This document shows positions 1 through 8,453 of a stretch of 64,000 bases of DNA, one piece after another. Under the pieces are notes generated by a model. The model made no database searches and was not told the origin of the DNA. It saw nothing but the letters and a program-made list of their open reading frames with translations. Position 1 is the stretch's first letter, and each line of letters opens with the position of its first letter. A program made the translations under genes and the position numbers. Source of the stretch: Chloroflexota bacterium (GTDB taxonomy: Bacteria; Chloroflexota; Limnocylindria; P2-11E); the NCBI GenBank assembly GCA_005881885.1, contig VBDX01000131.1, positions 31,352-95,351 of the forward strand, given 5' to 3'.

Positions 1-2
1 CC

Positions 3-335
3 GCGATCGGCGCCTACATCGTCAGCCCCTTCGCCGGTCGTCTCGACGACATCAACGAGGACGGGATGCGGGTCGTGGCGGACATCGTGTCCGCGTACCG
101 TCAACAGGAGATCAAGACGAAGGTGCTCGCCGCGTCCATCCGTAACCCGACGCACGTCACGCAGGCGGCGCTAGCCGGCGCCGATATCGCGACCATGCCC
201 TTCGCCGTCCTGAAGCAGCTCTTCGAACACCCGCTCACCGCGGCCGGCCAGAAGCGCTTTCTCGAAGATTATCGGAAGACCCAGGAAGCGAGGCCGGTGC
301 AGGCTCAAGGGCGAGAGGCCACAGCGAAGCGCTAG
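3..335 (+). CDS. tal: Transaldolase, C-terminal part (truncated by window edge)
   Basis: The reading frame is open from the left edge and ends with TAG at 335, so only the last 110 residues are seen. The peptide begins AIGAYIVSPFAGRLDDINED and continues with KVLAASIRNPTHVTQAALAGAD. Both are typical of the last strands and phosphate-binding part of the small transaldolase / fructose-6-phosphate aldolase (TIM-barrel) family. The catalytic lysine lies upstream and is not visible. The family transfers dihydroxyacetone units in the non-oxidative pentose phosphate pathway. It converges on holA with a 6-nt gap. The choice between transaldolase and F6P aldolase cannot be made from this fragment. Confidence 0.85.
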   Translation, partial: AIGAYIVSPFAGRLDDINEDGMRVVADIVSAYRQQEIKTKVLAASIRNPTHVTQAALAGADIATMPFAVLKQLFEHPLTAAGQKRFLEDYRKTQEARPVQAQGREATAKR

Positions 336-341
336 CCCCGC

Positions 342-1412
342 TCAGCGGCGCGGGGGCTCCACGAGGAGCATGTCCCGCAGGTCGGCGTTCGCGATCCCGC
401 AGAGATCGAGCACGCAGAGCGTGAGTGCGGCCACGTCCGATTCCGCTCGTCCCGTCTTGATCACCTGATCGGTCGCGTAGATCGCCTCGTACGCGCGGAG
501 GATGTCGGCGCGCGTGACACGCCGCGCGTAGGCCGTAGCCCGCGCGATGGCGAACGGTGTCGAACGGATCGCCTTCGCCATGCGCTCCGCGTCGGCGTTC
601 GTCCGCATCGCCGACGCGAAGAGCAGCACCCGAAACTGCCAGAGCAGCAGCGCGAGGATCTGCTGCACCGCGTTCCCGTCCGCTAGGAGCCGCTCGAGTG
701 TGCCGATCGCGGTCTTGGCATCCTTCCGCACGACCGCCTGCGTCAGCTCGAACACGTCGGCTTCGATCGCGCCGCTCACGAGCGTTCGTACGTCCGCCGC
801 CGTCACGGCCGCGCCCGCCGTGTACGCGGCGAGCTTGCCCAGCTCCTGCTCGACGCGCTCGGCATCCGGACCTACCGCCGACGCAAGCGCGGGCATGGCG
901 TCCGCCGCGAGCGTGATCCCGTGAAGCTTGGCCCGCGCCGAGATCCAGGGCTGGACGTCGCCCGGCGCGAGGCGTTCGAACCGCTCGACCACGCCACCGG
1001 CTGCCTCGACCGCGTCGATGAGCGTCGCCGGCGGAGCGGCCTTCGTCCGGGGCGCGCGACGCGCTCGGCTCGATGTAAGACGTTCGACCGCCACGAGTAC
1101 GAGGGCCGCCTCAGGCGGGAACGAGGCGATGACATCGAGGTCCCGAAGCGCCTCAGCGTGTTCGACGACGACCACCCGGCGTTCATCGATCGCATCGAAG
1201 AGCCCTTGCGCCTGCCCTGAGAGCGTGATCGCCGCGCCAGCGTCGGTCCGCGCGTCATGACGCGACACGCCGAGCAGCGTTCCGATCCGCGGCTCGAGGA
1301 GCACCGCGAGATTCGTTGGTGCTGTCGACCGACCGGCCAGCAGCGCTCCCACGAGCTCACCCAGGCGGAGGCGCATGCGGAAGGAATCCTCCCCGTGGAG
1401 GAGAAAGACCAT
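342..1412 (-). CDS. holA: DNA polymerase III delta subunit
   Basis: This is a 356-residue protein whose first residues, MVFLLHGEDSFRMR, match the usual start of HolA, the clamp-loader subunit that opens the DnaN sliding clamp. The frame is open further upstream, to 1535, but I place the start at the ATG at 1412 because the extra 41 residues are low-complexity and match no family. The Walker-like region is degenerate, as is normal for delta. The C-terminal helical part contains the collar-domain pattern (FQILALLLWQFRVLLFASA-like). The start lies 56 nt inside the end of comEC, so the two are probably co-transcribed, as in many bacteria where holA follows comEC. Confidence 0.9.
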   Translation of the reverse strand: MVFLLHGEDSFRMRLRLGELVGALLAGRSTAPTNLAVLLEPRIGTLLGVSRHDARTDAGAAITLSGQAQGLFDAIDERRVVVVEHAEALRDLDVIASFPPEAALVLVAVERLTSSRARRAPRTKAAPPATLIDAVEAAGGVVERFERLAPGDVQPWISARAKLHGITLAADAMPALASAVGPDAERVEQELGKLAAYTAGAAVTAADVRTLVSGAIEADVFELTQAVVRKDAKTAIGTLERLLADGNAVQQILALLLWQFRVLLFASAMRTNADAERMAKAIRSTPFAIARATAYARRVTRADILRAYEAIYATDQVIKTGRAESDVAALTLCVLDLCGIANADLRDMLLVEPPRR

Positions 1413-3447
1413 TCGCGTGGGTGCGAGCGAAGAGCTGGCTGCCACCTTGATCGAGCTCCACCGTGCCGTCGCGGTCGGTGCGATATGTCGTGACCCTGCC
1501 GAGCGCCGCGAGCGTCTCGGGAGTGGGATGACCATACCGGTTCTGCGCGCCGACGGAGATGACCGCCGCCGATGGTCGCACCGCTTCGACGAGGGCCACC
1601 GCGTGCGGCGTCGCGGCGCCGTGATGGGGCGGCACGTAGACGCGCGTCACGAGCGATTCCTTCGAGAGCAAGAGATCTGCCTGCGCCTGCTCCGTCGCGT
1701 CGCCCATGAAGAGCATGGAGAACGCTCCCAGCTCGAGCCGGAGCACGAGCGACGGGACGTCGACGCGGGGATCGCCATCGGGCGCAAGCACTAGGAGCGT
1801 CGCGTCGCCGATCCGCATCCGCATGCCGGCGGACACAGCATGCCGTGGCACGCGCGCGCGTGCGATCCGCTCGCTCCAGGCAGTGGCCACCGGGCCCGGA
1901 TTGAGTCCGACCGGCTCGATCGCGAGACCGACCTCGTAGCGTTCGAGCACGCCGATGAGCCCATTCGCGTGGTCCGCATGAGCGTGCGTCAGCGCGACGA
2001 CGTCGATCCGACGAGTCCACGGCGGGAGACTGGCGCCGAGCTCCGCCAGGAGTCGCGCTGGGTCCGGTCCCCCATCGACGAGCATTGTTCTGCCGCTCAC
2101 CTCGATGAGGAACGCGTCGCCCTGGCCAACGTCGAGGGCCCGTACGCGAACGCCGCTCGCCGATGGCCAGAGCTGCGTCGCCGCGACGACGACGAGGGCG
2201 ATCGCCACGAGCGCTCCGCCCGCCCACCGCGCGCGCCGACCGAACGTCGGTCGTAAGAGGCGCGGGATGCGGAAGAGTGCGATGGCGCGCAACCCGGCCG
2301 CACGCAGCGACGCGCTCCCGAGACCTGGCCCGAAGCGAAGCGCGGCGGCTACCAGGCCGGCGTACAGCACGCCGGCGAGCGGACCCTCAGGGACCGCGAG
2401 CGAGGCCATGGGAAGAGACGCCGTCGACTCGACGACCACGCGGAGCAAGAGGGCGAGCGCATAGGTGATGAGCGCGGGGACACGCGCCAGGTCGACCGAC
2501 AAAACGCCGATCGCCGCGCTGGCCGCGCCGGAGATCATCAATGGGGCGAAGAGCGGTACGGCGGCGAGATTGGCGAGCGGCGAGACAAGCGAGACGCGAC
2601 CGAAGACCGCGGCGATGATCGGCAGGGTCGGGAGCGTCGCGGCCATGGTCGTCGCGAGCCCCTCGCGGATCGCCGATGGCAGGAACGCGAGGCGCTGCGA
2701 TAGTGGGTCGCCGAGGAAGAGCAGACCTCCGGTGGCGGCGGCCGAGAGCAGAAAGCCGACGTCGGTGATCGTCGCGGGATCGGCGGCGACCATCGCCGCG
2801 ATCGCGAGTGCAAGCCCGTTGACCGTCGCTCCGCGGCGGCCGAACGCCAGTCCGCATGCGGCGACCGCCGCCATGAGCGCCGCCCTGATCACGCTCGGCG
2901 CCAGACCGACGAGGACGCTGTAGGCGATCACGCATCCGAGCGTCGCCGCAGCCGTAACCAGCGGAGGCACTCGACCTCGCATCACGATCGCGACGCCGGT
3001 CGCAACGAGCGTCATATTGAAGCCGGAGATCGCGAGCAAGTGCGTGGTCCCGCTTCGGGCGAAGGCCGCCGCGAGATCGGCATCGACACTCGCCCGCTCG
3101 CCGAGGACGATGCCCCGCACGATCCCGCCTTCAGGCTCCGGGATGAGCCGGCGGAGCGGCTCGGCGAGCGCGTCACGCACCGCGTCGAGCGGTCCCGCGT
3201 GCCGGAGATCAAAGCCCGGAACTGGCCCGATGACGGCGGCGACGCCGGCGAGCGAGGCAAAGAGCGCTGCGGCCGACCAGCAGAGGCGCCGCTCGCGATC
3301 GACGCTCGCGAGCGCGAGCCACGCGCAAGCCATCGTGAGTCCGAGCGCGAGCGCGAGGCCACAGAACGGCGCGATCCGACTGGTGAAGGCGACGGCGACC
3401 GCGCAGACCGCGGCAGCCATGAGCGGCGCCCGAAGTATCTGCGTCAC
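1357..3447 (-). CDS. comEC: ComEC/Rec2 family DNA uptake channel
   Basis: The 696-residue membrane protein has an N-terminal hydrophobic part, then the competence domain with many transmembrane helices (about residues 90-390; LLAISGFNMTL and SGAASAAIGVLS are typical). A C-terminal metallo-beta-lactamase domain starts near residue 440 at DVGQGDAFLIE. Its zinc ligands are visible as HAHADH near residue 487 and HHGA near 607. The family forms the inner-membrane pore for transforming DNA, and the nuclease-like domain is thought to process the non-transported strand. It overlaps comEA by 4 nt and holA by 56 nt. The cluster suggests natural competence, although no type IV pilus genes are in the window. 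Confidence 0.93.
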   Translation of the reverse strand: MTQILRAPLMAAAVCAVAVAFTSRIAPFCGLALALGLTMACAWLALASVDRERRLCWSAAALFASLAGVAAVIGPVPGFDLRHAGPLDAVRDALAEPLRRLIPEPEGGIVRGIVLGERASVDADLAAAFARSGTTHLLAISGFNMTLVATGVAIVMRGRVPPLVTAAATLGCVIAYSVLVGLAPSVIRAALMAAVAACGLAFGRRGATVNGLALAIAAMVAADPATITDVGFLLSAAATGGLLFLGDPLSQRLAFLPSAIREGLATTMAATLPTLPIIAAVFGRVSLVSPLANLAAVPLFAPLMISGAASAAIGVLSVDLARVPALITYALALLLRVVVESTASLPMASLAVPEGPLAGVLYAGLVAAALRFGPGLGSASLRAAGLRAIALFRIPRLLRPTFGRRARWAGGALVAIALVVVAATQLWPSASGVRVRALDVGQGDAFLIEVSGRTMLVDGGPDPARLLAELGASLPPWTRRIDVVALTHAHADHANGLIGVLERYEVGLAIEPVGLNPGPVATAWSERIARARVPRHAVSAGMRMRIGDATLLVLAPDGDPRVDVPSLVLRLELGAFSMLFMGDATEQAQADLLLSKESLVTRVYVPPHHGAATPHAVALVEAVRPSAAVISVGAQNRYGHPTPETLAALGRVTTYRTDRDGTVELDQGGSQLFARTHANGLSPPRGGFLPHAPPPG

Positions 3448-4019
3448 CCGATGGTGATGAGATCGCGGATATCGGCAAAAACACGGGCCGGCACGAGCCC
3501 GCGCGTCTGGAGCTCTTCCACCTTCGCGAAGGGATGCGCATTGCGCGAACGGACGATGCGCGCCGCGGTCGCCGGACCGATGCCGGGCAGACTCTCGAGC
3601 TCGCTCGCGGTGGCGCGGTTCAGGTCGAGCTTGAGCTGCGCCTCGCTGGTCGCGCTCCCGGGGGGCACCATCTCGCCCGGCTTGGGGACGTAGATCCGCT
3701 GTCCGTCGCGAATCGGAGCGGCCTTGTTGAGCGCGGCAAGGTCGGCCTCACCGGTCATCCCTCCCGCGGCGAGGAGGGCGTCGACGACCCGGGAGCCGCC
3801 GGGTAGGCGATAGACGCCAGGATGCGCGACCGCGCCCGAGACGTCGACGACAAGGTGGGGCTCGGGCGTCCGCACCGGCGCCGGCGTCTCTTCGACGATG
3901 GTGACCTGCTGCGGTCCGTCCGCGTGCGCGCGCGCGATGACAAGACCGGCCCCCGCAAGCACGAGGGTCGCGATACCGATGAAAAGTGGCCGGGGCATGC
4001 CCGGAAGCGTGAGCCGCAC
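3444..4019 (-). CDS. comEA: ComEA-like DNA receptor (SLBB + helix-hairpin-helix)
   Basis: The 191-residue protein has an N-terminal membrane anchor (about residues 9-28, LFIGIATLVLAGAGLVIA). An SLBB domain follows at about 55-112 (VVDVSGAVAHPGVYRLPGGSRV). The C-terminus carries paired helix-hairpin-helix motifs at about 128-190 (LNRATASELESLPGIGPATA). The family binds double-stranded DNA outside the membrane and hands it to ComEC. Its stop overlaps the comEC start by 4 nt (ATGA), so the two should be translated together. A second ATG at codon 8 (MPRPLF) is an alternative start. Confidence 0.92.
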   Translation of the reverse strand: MRLTLPGMPRPLFIGIATLVLAGAGLVIARAHADGPQQVTIVEETPAPVRTPEPHLVVDVSGAVAHPGVYRLPGGSRVVDALLAAGGMTGEADLAALNKAAPIRDGQRIYVPKPGEMVPPGSATSEAQLKLDLNRATASELESLPGIGPATAARIVRSRNAHPFAKVEELQTRGLVPARVFADIRDLITIG

Positions 4020-4052
4020 GCGACGTCGTGGCTAGCCGACAAATGTGTCAGC

Positions 4053-4076
4053 GCTGTCGTCATTTTTGACGACAGC
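4053..4076. terminator. Perfect 10-bp inverted repeat between comEA and the leuS operon end
   Basis: GCTGTCGTCA, a TTTT loop and TGACGACAGC form a perfect hairpin. It lies 7 nt beyond the stop of the last gene of the leuS transcript and upstream of comEA, both on the minus strand. Neither strand carries a run of T after the stem, so it is not a classical intrinsic terminator. It may stabilise the 3' end of the leuS transcript or be an operator for comEA. The palindrome itself is seen directly and the role is a guess. Confidence 0.5.
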
Positions 4077-4082
4077 CTGTCA

Positions 4083-4490
4083 TCAATTCGTGCGTCTGCC
4101 CTGTTGCTGCTGCTGCATTTGCACGATCGCGACCGGCAAACCGCCGATGGAGCTGCCGTCGACCTCGAGGTCGAACTTGTGGACGCCGTAGCTCGTGAAG
4201 CTCATGTTGTTGAGCTCGACGATCACGTTGACGTCCTGCCCGGCCACGGCGTGCACGGAGATCTCGGGCGGATTCGGCATCGCCTGCTGCCCGTCGGGTC
4301 GGAGCAGCCGCACGCGGACAGTGTGGGCGCCGACCTCGAGGCCAAGGATGGCGACGACGAACATTCGTGGATGCTGCGCCGGCAGCCCACTCACCGAGAT
4401 GTTGCGGAAGATCCCCATGAGGCTGACCTTTCCGTCCTGTCCGACGAGTGCGTGGTCGCAGAGCGCGGCGAGCCGGATCTCGGCCGTCAC
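4083..4490 (-). CDS. Small conserved protein of unknown function (DUF6941-like)
   Basis: The 135-residue protein has no membrane segment or signal peptide. It starts with GTG at 4490, overlapping the leuS stop as GTGA, so it is the translationally coupled second gene of the leuS transcript. The sequence is mostly beta strands (EIRLAALCDHALVGQDGKVSLMG, then FDLEVDGSSIGG). It resembles small proteins annotated as DUF6941 in Chloroflexota and Actinobacteria, which have no known function. It ends in a short glutamine run and a basic tail, QMQQQQQGRRTN. I recognise the family only loosely and propose no role. Confidence 0.7.
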   Translation of the reverse strand: MTAEIRLAALCDHALVGQDGKVSLMGIFRNISVSGLPAQHPRMFVVAILGLEVGAHTVRVRLLRPDGQQAMPNPPEISVHAVAGQDVNVIVELNNMSFTSYGVHKFDLEVDGSSIGGLPVAIVQMQQQQQGRRTN

Positions 4491-6928
4491 GACCGCTGCT
4501 TCGTGACGATGTTCACCAGACGGTCCTGCACGACCACGACGCGGTCGACGATACGACCGTCGAGCGCCGCCTTCGCGCGGGGGCTCGCCAGGGCCATCTC
4601 TTGCGCCTGCGCCTGTGGCAGCCCGGCCGCGGCGGGAATGCGGTCGCGGACCTTGCCGTCGACCTGGACGACCAGGGTGATCTCCTTCACCGCGGCGAGC
4701 GCGGGATCGAACGCCGGCCAGGATTGCTGGTGTACCGAGCCCCTGCCGCCGCGTCGCTCCCAAAGCTCTTCGGCAAAGTGCGGGGCGAAGGGCGCCAGCA
4801 GGAGCACCAGCGTGTCGATCCCATATTCGCGGCTTGTGCCGCGGGCGCGCGAGAGCGTCGTCGAGAGCTCCATCATCGCCGCGATCGCGGTGTTGAAGTG
4901 GTAGCCCTCGAGGTCCGCGGTCACCTTCTGGATCGTCCGGTGGACCGCGCGGTCGACCGCCTCGTCGCGACCCCCACTCGCCTCATCCACCTTCTCGATC
5001 CCGAGGCTCCAGACGCGATTCAGGAAGCGATAGGTGCCTTCGATGCCGGCGGCGTCCCAGTCCGAACCATCCGTCCAGGGACCCATGAACATCAGGAACA
5101 ATCTCAGGCTGTCCGCACCGTACCGTGCGACGTACTCGTCCGGCGCCTGGACGTTGCCGCGGGACTTCGACATCTTGCGGCCGCCGAAGACGATGTTGCC
5201 CTGGTTCCGCAGGTGCTTGAAGGGCTCGCCGAACCAGAGGTAGCCCATGTCGCGTAGCGCCTTCGCCACGAACCGCGCGTAGAGCAGATGCAGGATCGCG
5301 TGCTCGATCCCGCCGGTGTAGCGCGCGACCGGCAGCCACTTGCGGCCTACCTCCGCGTTCATGAACAGGCGGTCGTATTTCGGATCGGGATAGCGATAGA
5401 CGTACCAGGACGAGTCCACGAAGGTGTCCATCGTGTCCGTCTCGCGACGCGCCGGCTTGCCGCAGCGCGGGCAGGTCGTGCGAACGAACGACTCGACCTT
5501 CGCCAGCGGGTTACCTCCCTCGACGGTGAACGGCGCATCCCGCGGCAGGACGACCGGTAGGTCCTTCTCGGGCACCGGAACGACGCCGCAGTCGTCGCAA
5601 TAGATGATCGGGATCGGCGTGCCCCAGTAGCGTTGGCGCGAGATGAGCCAGTCACGCAGGCGGTAGATCACCGACGGCCCGCCGATGCCGCGGCGTTTGG
5701 CCTCCTCGGCGACGGCTCGCCGGCCCGCTTCGGTCCGGGTGCCGTTGAAGGGGCCGCTGCGGACCATGACGCCCTCACCGACATACGGCGCGGACATACT
5801 CGGTTGCTCGGCCCCGTCCGGCGAGATCACCTCGCGGATCTCCAGGCGGTGGCGGTTGGCGAAGTCGAAGTCGCGCTCATCGTGCGCGGGAACGGCCATG
5901 ATCGCGCCGGTCCCATAGGTCGACAGCACGTAGTCGCCGACCCATATCGGTATGCGCTCTCCGGTGAACTCGTTCCGTGCGAACGCGCCGGTCTCGACGC
6001 CGGTCCTCTTCCGCTCGGTCGAGGTCCGCTCGATCTCCGCCATATTCCGGGCGCGAGTCACGTACGTGTCGACCGCAGCGCGGTGGTCCACAGTCGTGAT
6101 CTTCGCGACGAGCGGGTGCTCCGGCGCGAGCACCATGAAGGTCGCACCGTAGATCGTGTCCGGCCGCGTGGTGAAGAACTTGATGCGCTCGCCGGCGTGC
6201 CCGTCCACCGCGAACGAGATCTCGGCGCCCTCCGACCGGCCGATCCAGTTCGTCTGCATGACGCGGACGCGTTCGGGCCAGTCGATGCCGTCGTAGCGCA
6301 AGAGCTCGTCGGCGTAATCGGTGATGCGGAAGAACCACTGCTCGAGATCGCGCTTGACGACGGGCGTCTCGCACCGCTCGCAGCGCCCCGCGATCACCTG
6401 CTCGTTCGCGAGCACGGTCTGATCCTTCGGACACCAGTTGACCGGCGCGTTCGCGCGGTAGGCAAGCCCCTTCTCCAGGAACTTCAGGAAGATCCACTGG
6501 TTCCACCGGTAGTACTCGGGGTAGCAGGTGACGACCTCGCGGCGCCAGTCGATCGAAGCGCCCATCATGCGGAACTGATCCCGCATGTGGGCCATGTTCT
6601 TCTCGGTCCACGCCGCCGGATGCATCTTCCGTTTGATCGCCGCGTTCTCCGCCGGTAGCCCGAAAGCGTCGAAGCCCATCGGGAACAGCACGTTGTGCCC
6701 ACGCATGCGCAGGAAGCGGGCTGCGGCATCCGATGGCGCCATGGCGTACCAGTGCCCGACATGGAGCTCTCCCGACGGGTACGGGTACATCGTCACGAAA
6801 TAGAAGTTCGGCTTGTCGGAGACGTTCGGCGTCTCGTGGAGGCCGGACGAGCTCCAGCGCTTTTGCCATTTGGCCTCGACGGCCTGCGGCGAGTAGCGTT
6901 CGGTCTTCTTCTTTACTTCGCTCGTCAT
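4487..6928 (-). CDS. leuS: Leucyl-tRNA synthetase
   Basis: The 813-residue protein is the normal length for bacterial LeuRS. It shows the class I signature HVGH near residue 57 (YPSGELHVGHWYAMAPSD). Zinc-ribbon cysteines appear in WCPKDQ...CERCETP, and the CP1 editing domain is recognisable (TFMVLAPEHPLV, GTGAIMAVPAHDERDF). KMSKSRGN is near residue 583, followed by the anticodon-binding helices and the C-terminal domain. It charges tRNA-Leu in the cytoplasm. The ATG has a strong ribosome binding site (GGAAAGGAGG) and lies just downstream of a T-box terminator, so expression should rise when uncharged tRNA-Leu accumulates. Confidence 0.97.
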   Translation of the reverse strand: MTSEVKKKTERYSPQAVEAKWQKRWSSSGLHETPNVSDKPNFYFVTMYPYPSGELHVGHWYAMAPSDAAARFLRMRGHNVLFPMGFDAFGLPAENAAIKRKMHPAAWTEKNMAHMRDQFRMMGASIDWRREVVTCYPEYYRWNQWIFLKFLEKGLAYRANAPVNWCPKDQTVLANEQVIAGRCERCETPVVKRDLEQWFFRITDYADELLRYDGIDWPERVRVMQTNWIGRSEGAEISFAVDGHAGERIKFFTTRPDTIYGATFMVLAPEHPLVAKITTVDHRAAVDTYVTRARNMAEIERTSTERKRTGVETGAFARNEFTGERIPIWVGDYVLSTYGTGAIMAVPAHDERDFDFANRHRLEIREVISPDGAEQPSMSAPYVGEGVMVRSGPFNGTRTEAGRRAVAEEAKRRGIGGPSVIYRLRDWLISRQRYWGTPIPIIYCDDCGVVPVPEKDLPVVLPRDAPFTVEGGNPLAKVESFVRTTCPRCGKPARRETDTMDTFVDSSWYVYRYPDPKYDRLFMNAEVGRKWLPVARYTGGIEHAILHLLYARFVAKALRDMGYLWFGEPFKHLRNQGNIVFGGRKMSKSRGNVQAPDEYVARYGADSLRLFLMFMGPWTDGSDWDAAGIEGTYRFLNRVWSLGIEKVDEASGGRDEAVDRAVHRTIQKVTADLEGYHFNTAIAAMMELSTTLSRARGTSREYGIDTLVLLLAPFAPHFAEELWERRGGRGSVHQQSWPAFDPALAAVKEITLVVQVDGKVRDRIPAAAGLPQAQAQEMALASPRAKAALDGRIVDRVVVVQDRLVNIVTKQRS

Positions 6929-6948
6929 GTCGACCTCCTTTCCAAATG

Positions 6949-7265
6949 AAAAAGGTCTTTCGTCCTAAGAGGACGGAAAGACCTTCCGCGGTACCACCTC
7001 AGTTAAGAGCCGGGCCCTGCGGCCTGGTGGAGCTGGCGGGATTCGAACCCGCGACCCCCACACTGCCAGTGTGATGCGCTCCCACTGCGCCACAGCCCCG
7101 ATCGCTCTTCGCTCGAGCACGCTTCTAACGGGCGTGACCCCGGCGAGGGCTAGCGGCTAGGCCGTTCGCTCCCGCGGCTCCCGGGCGAGTTCAGCGTTCC
7201 CGCGACACCGGCTCGCACCCGACGCCGGCTCTCTTCACTCGAGGGATACGCGTACTGCTCCCGTT
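6949..7265 (-). promoter_or_regulatory. T-box riboswitch leader of leuS (Leu specifier CUC), interrupted by a tRNA gene
   Basis: Read on the minus strand, all T-box landmarks are present in order. Stem I starts with the CGGG / AGUA motif near 7250-7265. AGAGAG lies at about 7228-7236 and the distal loop GGTGCGAGCC at 7210-7219. The specifier loop side is CTGAACTCG, with specifier CTC at 7187-7189. CCCGTTA, typical of the Stem II-III region, is near 7124-7132. The T-box sequence GAGGTGGTACCGCGG is at 6986-7000. An intrinsic terminator (stem GGTCTTTC...GAAAGACC, T5 tail) spans 6949-6985. UGGU in the T-box matches an ACCA tRNA end. A complete tRNA-Ala gene (7025-7099) lies between Stem I and the T-box sequence, flanked by AAGAGC and GCTCTT, which can pair. 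Confidence 0.88.
7025..7099 (-). tRNA. tRNA-Ala (anticodon GGC)
   Basis: A complete 75-nt cloverleaf is visible on the minus strand. The acceptor is GGGGCTG/CAGCTCC, the D stem GCGC/GCGC, and the anticodon stem TCACA/TGTGG with loop CTGGCAG, giving anticodon GGC. The T stem is GCGGG/CCCGC with loop TTCGAAT, and the discriminator is A followed by an encoded CCA. The acceptor holds a G3-U70 pair, the alanine identity element. Its position is remarkable because it lies inside the leuS T-box leader, 24 nt upstream of the T-box sequence. Confidence 0.96.
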
Positions 7266-7292
7266 CGTGGCCGTTCGTGAAAAGTATACGGA

Positions 7293-8453
7293 CTACGGCC
7301 CCTCGGGCTCGCGCCGCATCGAGACTGACTGCAGCACGCCCAGCGCGAAACAGATCGACACCAGCGAGCTGCCGCCGTGCGAGATGAACGGGAGCGGGAT
7401 GCCGGTCACCGGCATGAGCGAGATCGCCATCCCCACGTTCACCAGTATCTGGAAGACCAGCATGGTCGCAATGCCCCCGCCGATGAGCATCCCGAAGGGA
7501 TCGCGCGCCCGGAAGGCGACCCGGAGCGCTGCGAAGAGCAGGACGATGTAGAGAGCGAAGAGGATGATCGCGCCGGCGAATCCGAGATCCTCGGCGAGAC
7601 CCGCGAAGACAAAGTCAGACTCGGCGATCGGCAGATAGCCGAGTGGCGACTGCGTGCCGGCGGTGAGTCCCTTTCCCGTCGCGCCCCCCGAGCCGACCGC
7701 GATGAGGGACTGGATGATGTTCCAGCCCGCGCCCTGCGGATCGGAATACGGATCGAGGAACGCGGAGAGGCGGGCGCGCTGGTAGTCCTTGAGCAGGGCC
7801 CAGATGACCGGGAAGGACGCGGCGGCGATCGCCACGAGCCCAACGAGCTGCCACATCCGAGCGCCTGCGAGAAAGGCGATGCCGAAGAAGATCGCGATGA
7901 AAACGAGGCTCGTCCCGAGATCCGGCTGCCGGTAGACGAGGAACACCGCCGGCGCGAGCAGCGCGAGCCCAAAGAGCATGACGAGCGGTGAGCCGATCCG
8001 CGCGCGGCGATCGGCGAAATACTTCGCGAGGACCACGATCATCAGGATCTTCGCGACCTCGCTGAACTGGAACGTGAGCCCGGCGATGTTCACCGAACGC
8101 TGCGCTCCGAGACTCGCGGTGCCGAGCTGCAGAACGATCGCGAGCAGACCAAGCGTGACGAGGTACAGGACCGGCGCGAATGTCCCGAGCCACGCATAGT
8201 CGAACATCGCGACGGCGGTCATCACCGCCAGTCCGACCGCCGCCCAGATGGCGCCGCGGATCACGAACTGCATGGGATCGCCGGTGAAAGTCCGCGTCTC
8301 CGCGGTCGTCGAGTAGGTCATCACGAGGCCATAGGCGATGAGCAGCAGCGTGATGATCAGCAGGATCGGGTCGATCTCCGTCCAGCGCCGCGGCACCGGC
8401 CGGTCGTGAAGCGGGGTGGCCGGCCGGGCAAGCTCCATCGGACGGACGCTCAT
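7293..8453 (-). CDS. rodA: RodA/FtsW-family peptidoglycan glycosyltransferase
   Basis: The 386-residue SEDS protein has about ten transmembrane helices and the conserved C-terminal signature PLPFISHGGSSL. SEDS proteins polymerise glycan strands from lipid II, and RodA serves elongation with the class B transpeptidase PBP2. Its start overlaps the stop of mrdA by 4 nt, and mreD precedes mrdA, so this is a cell-elongation operon. RodA is preferred over FtsW because of the PBP2 and MreD neighbours. The stop lies about 30 nt upstream of the recognisable leuS T-box Stem I, so the leader may be transcribed partly from this operon. Confidence 0.92.
   Translation of the reverse strand: MSVRPMELARPATPLHDRPVPRRWTEIDPILLIITLLLIAYGLVMTYSTTAETRTFTGDPMQFVIRGAIWAAVGLAVMTAVAMFDYAWLGTFAPVLYLVTLGLLAIVLQLGTASLGAQRSVNIAGLTFQFSEVAKILMIVVLAKYFADRRARIGSPLVMLFGLALLAPAVFLVYRQPDLGTSLVFIAIFFGIAFLAGARMWQLVGLVAIAAASFPVIWALLKDYQRARLSAFLDPYSDPQGAGWNIIQSLIAVGSGGATGKGLTAGTQSPLGYLPIAESDFVFAGLAEDLGFAGAIILFALYIVLLFAALRVAFRARDPFGMLIGGGIATMLVFQILVNVGMAISLMPVTGIPLPFISHGGSSLVSICFALGVLQSVSMRREPEGP

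Noticed and set aside
872-2227. Open frame of about 450 codons on the minus strand
   Set aside because: It runs antiphase inside comEC and holA and has the arginine-rich composition typical of GC-rich shadow frames; no family pattern.
5633-6658. Open frame of 341 codons on the plus strand
   Set aside because: It is antisense to leuS, whose motifs are unambiguous, and its peptide has no recognisable domain.
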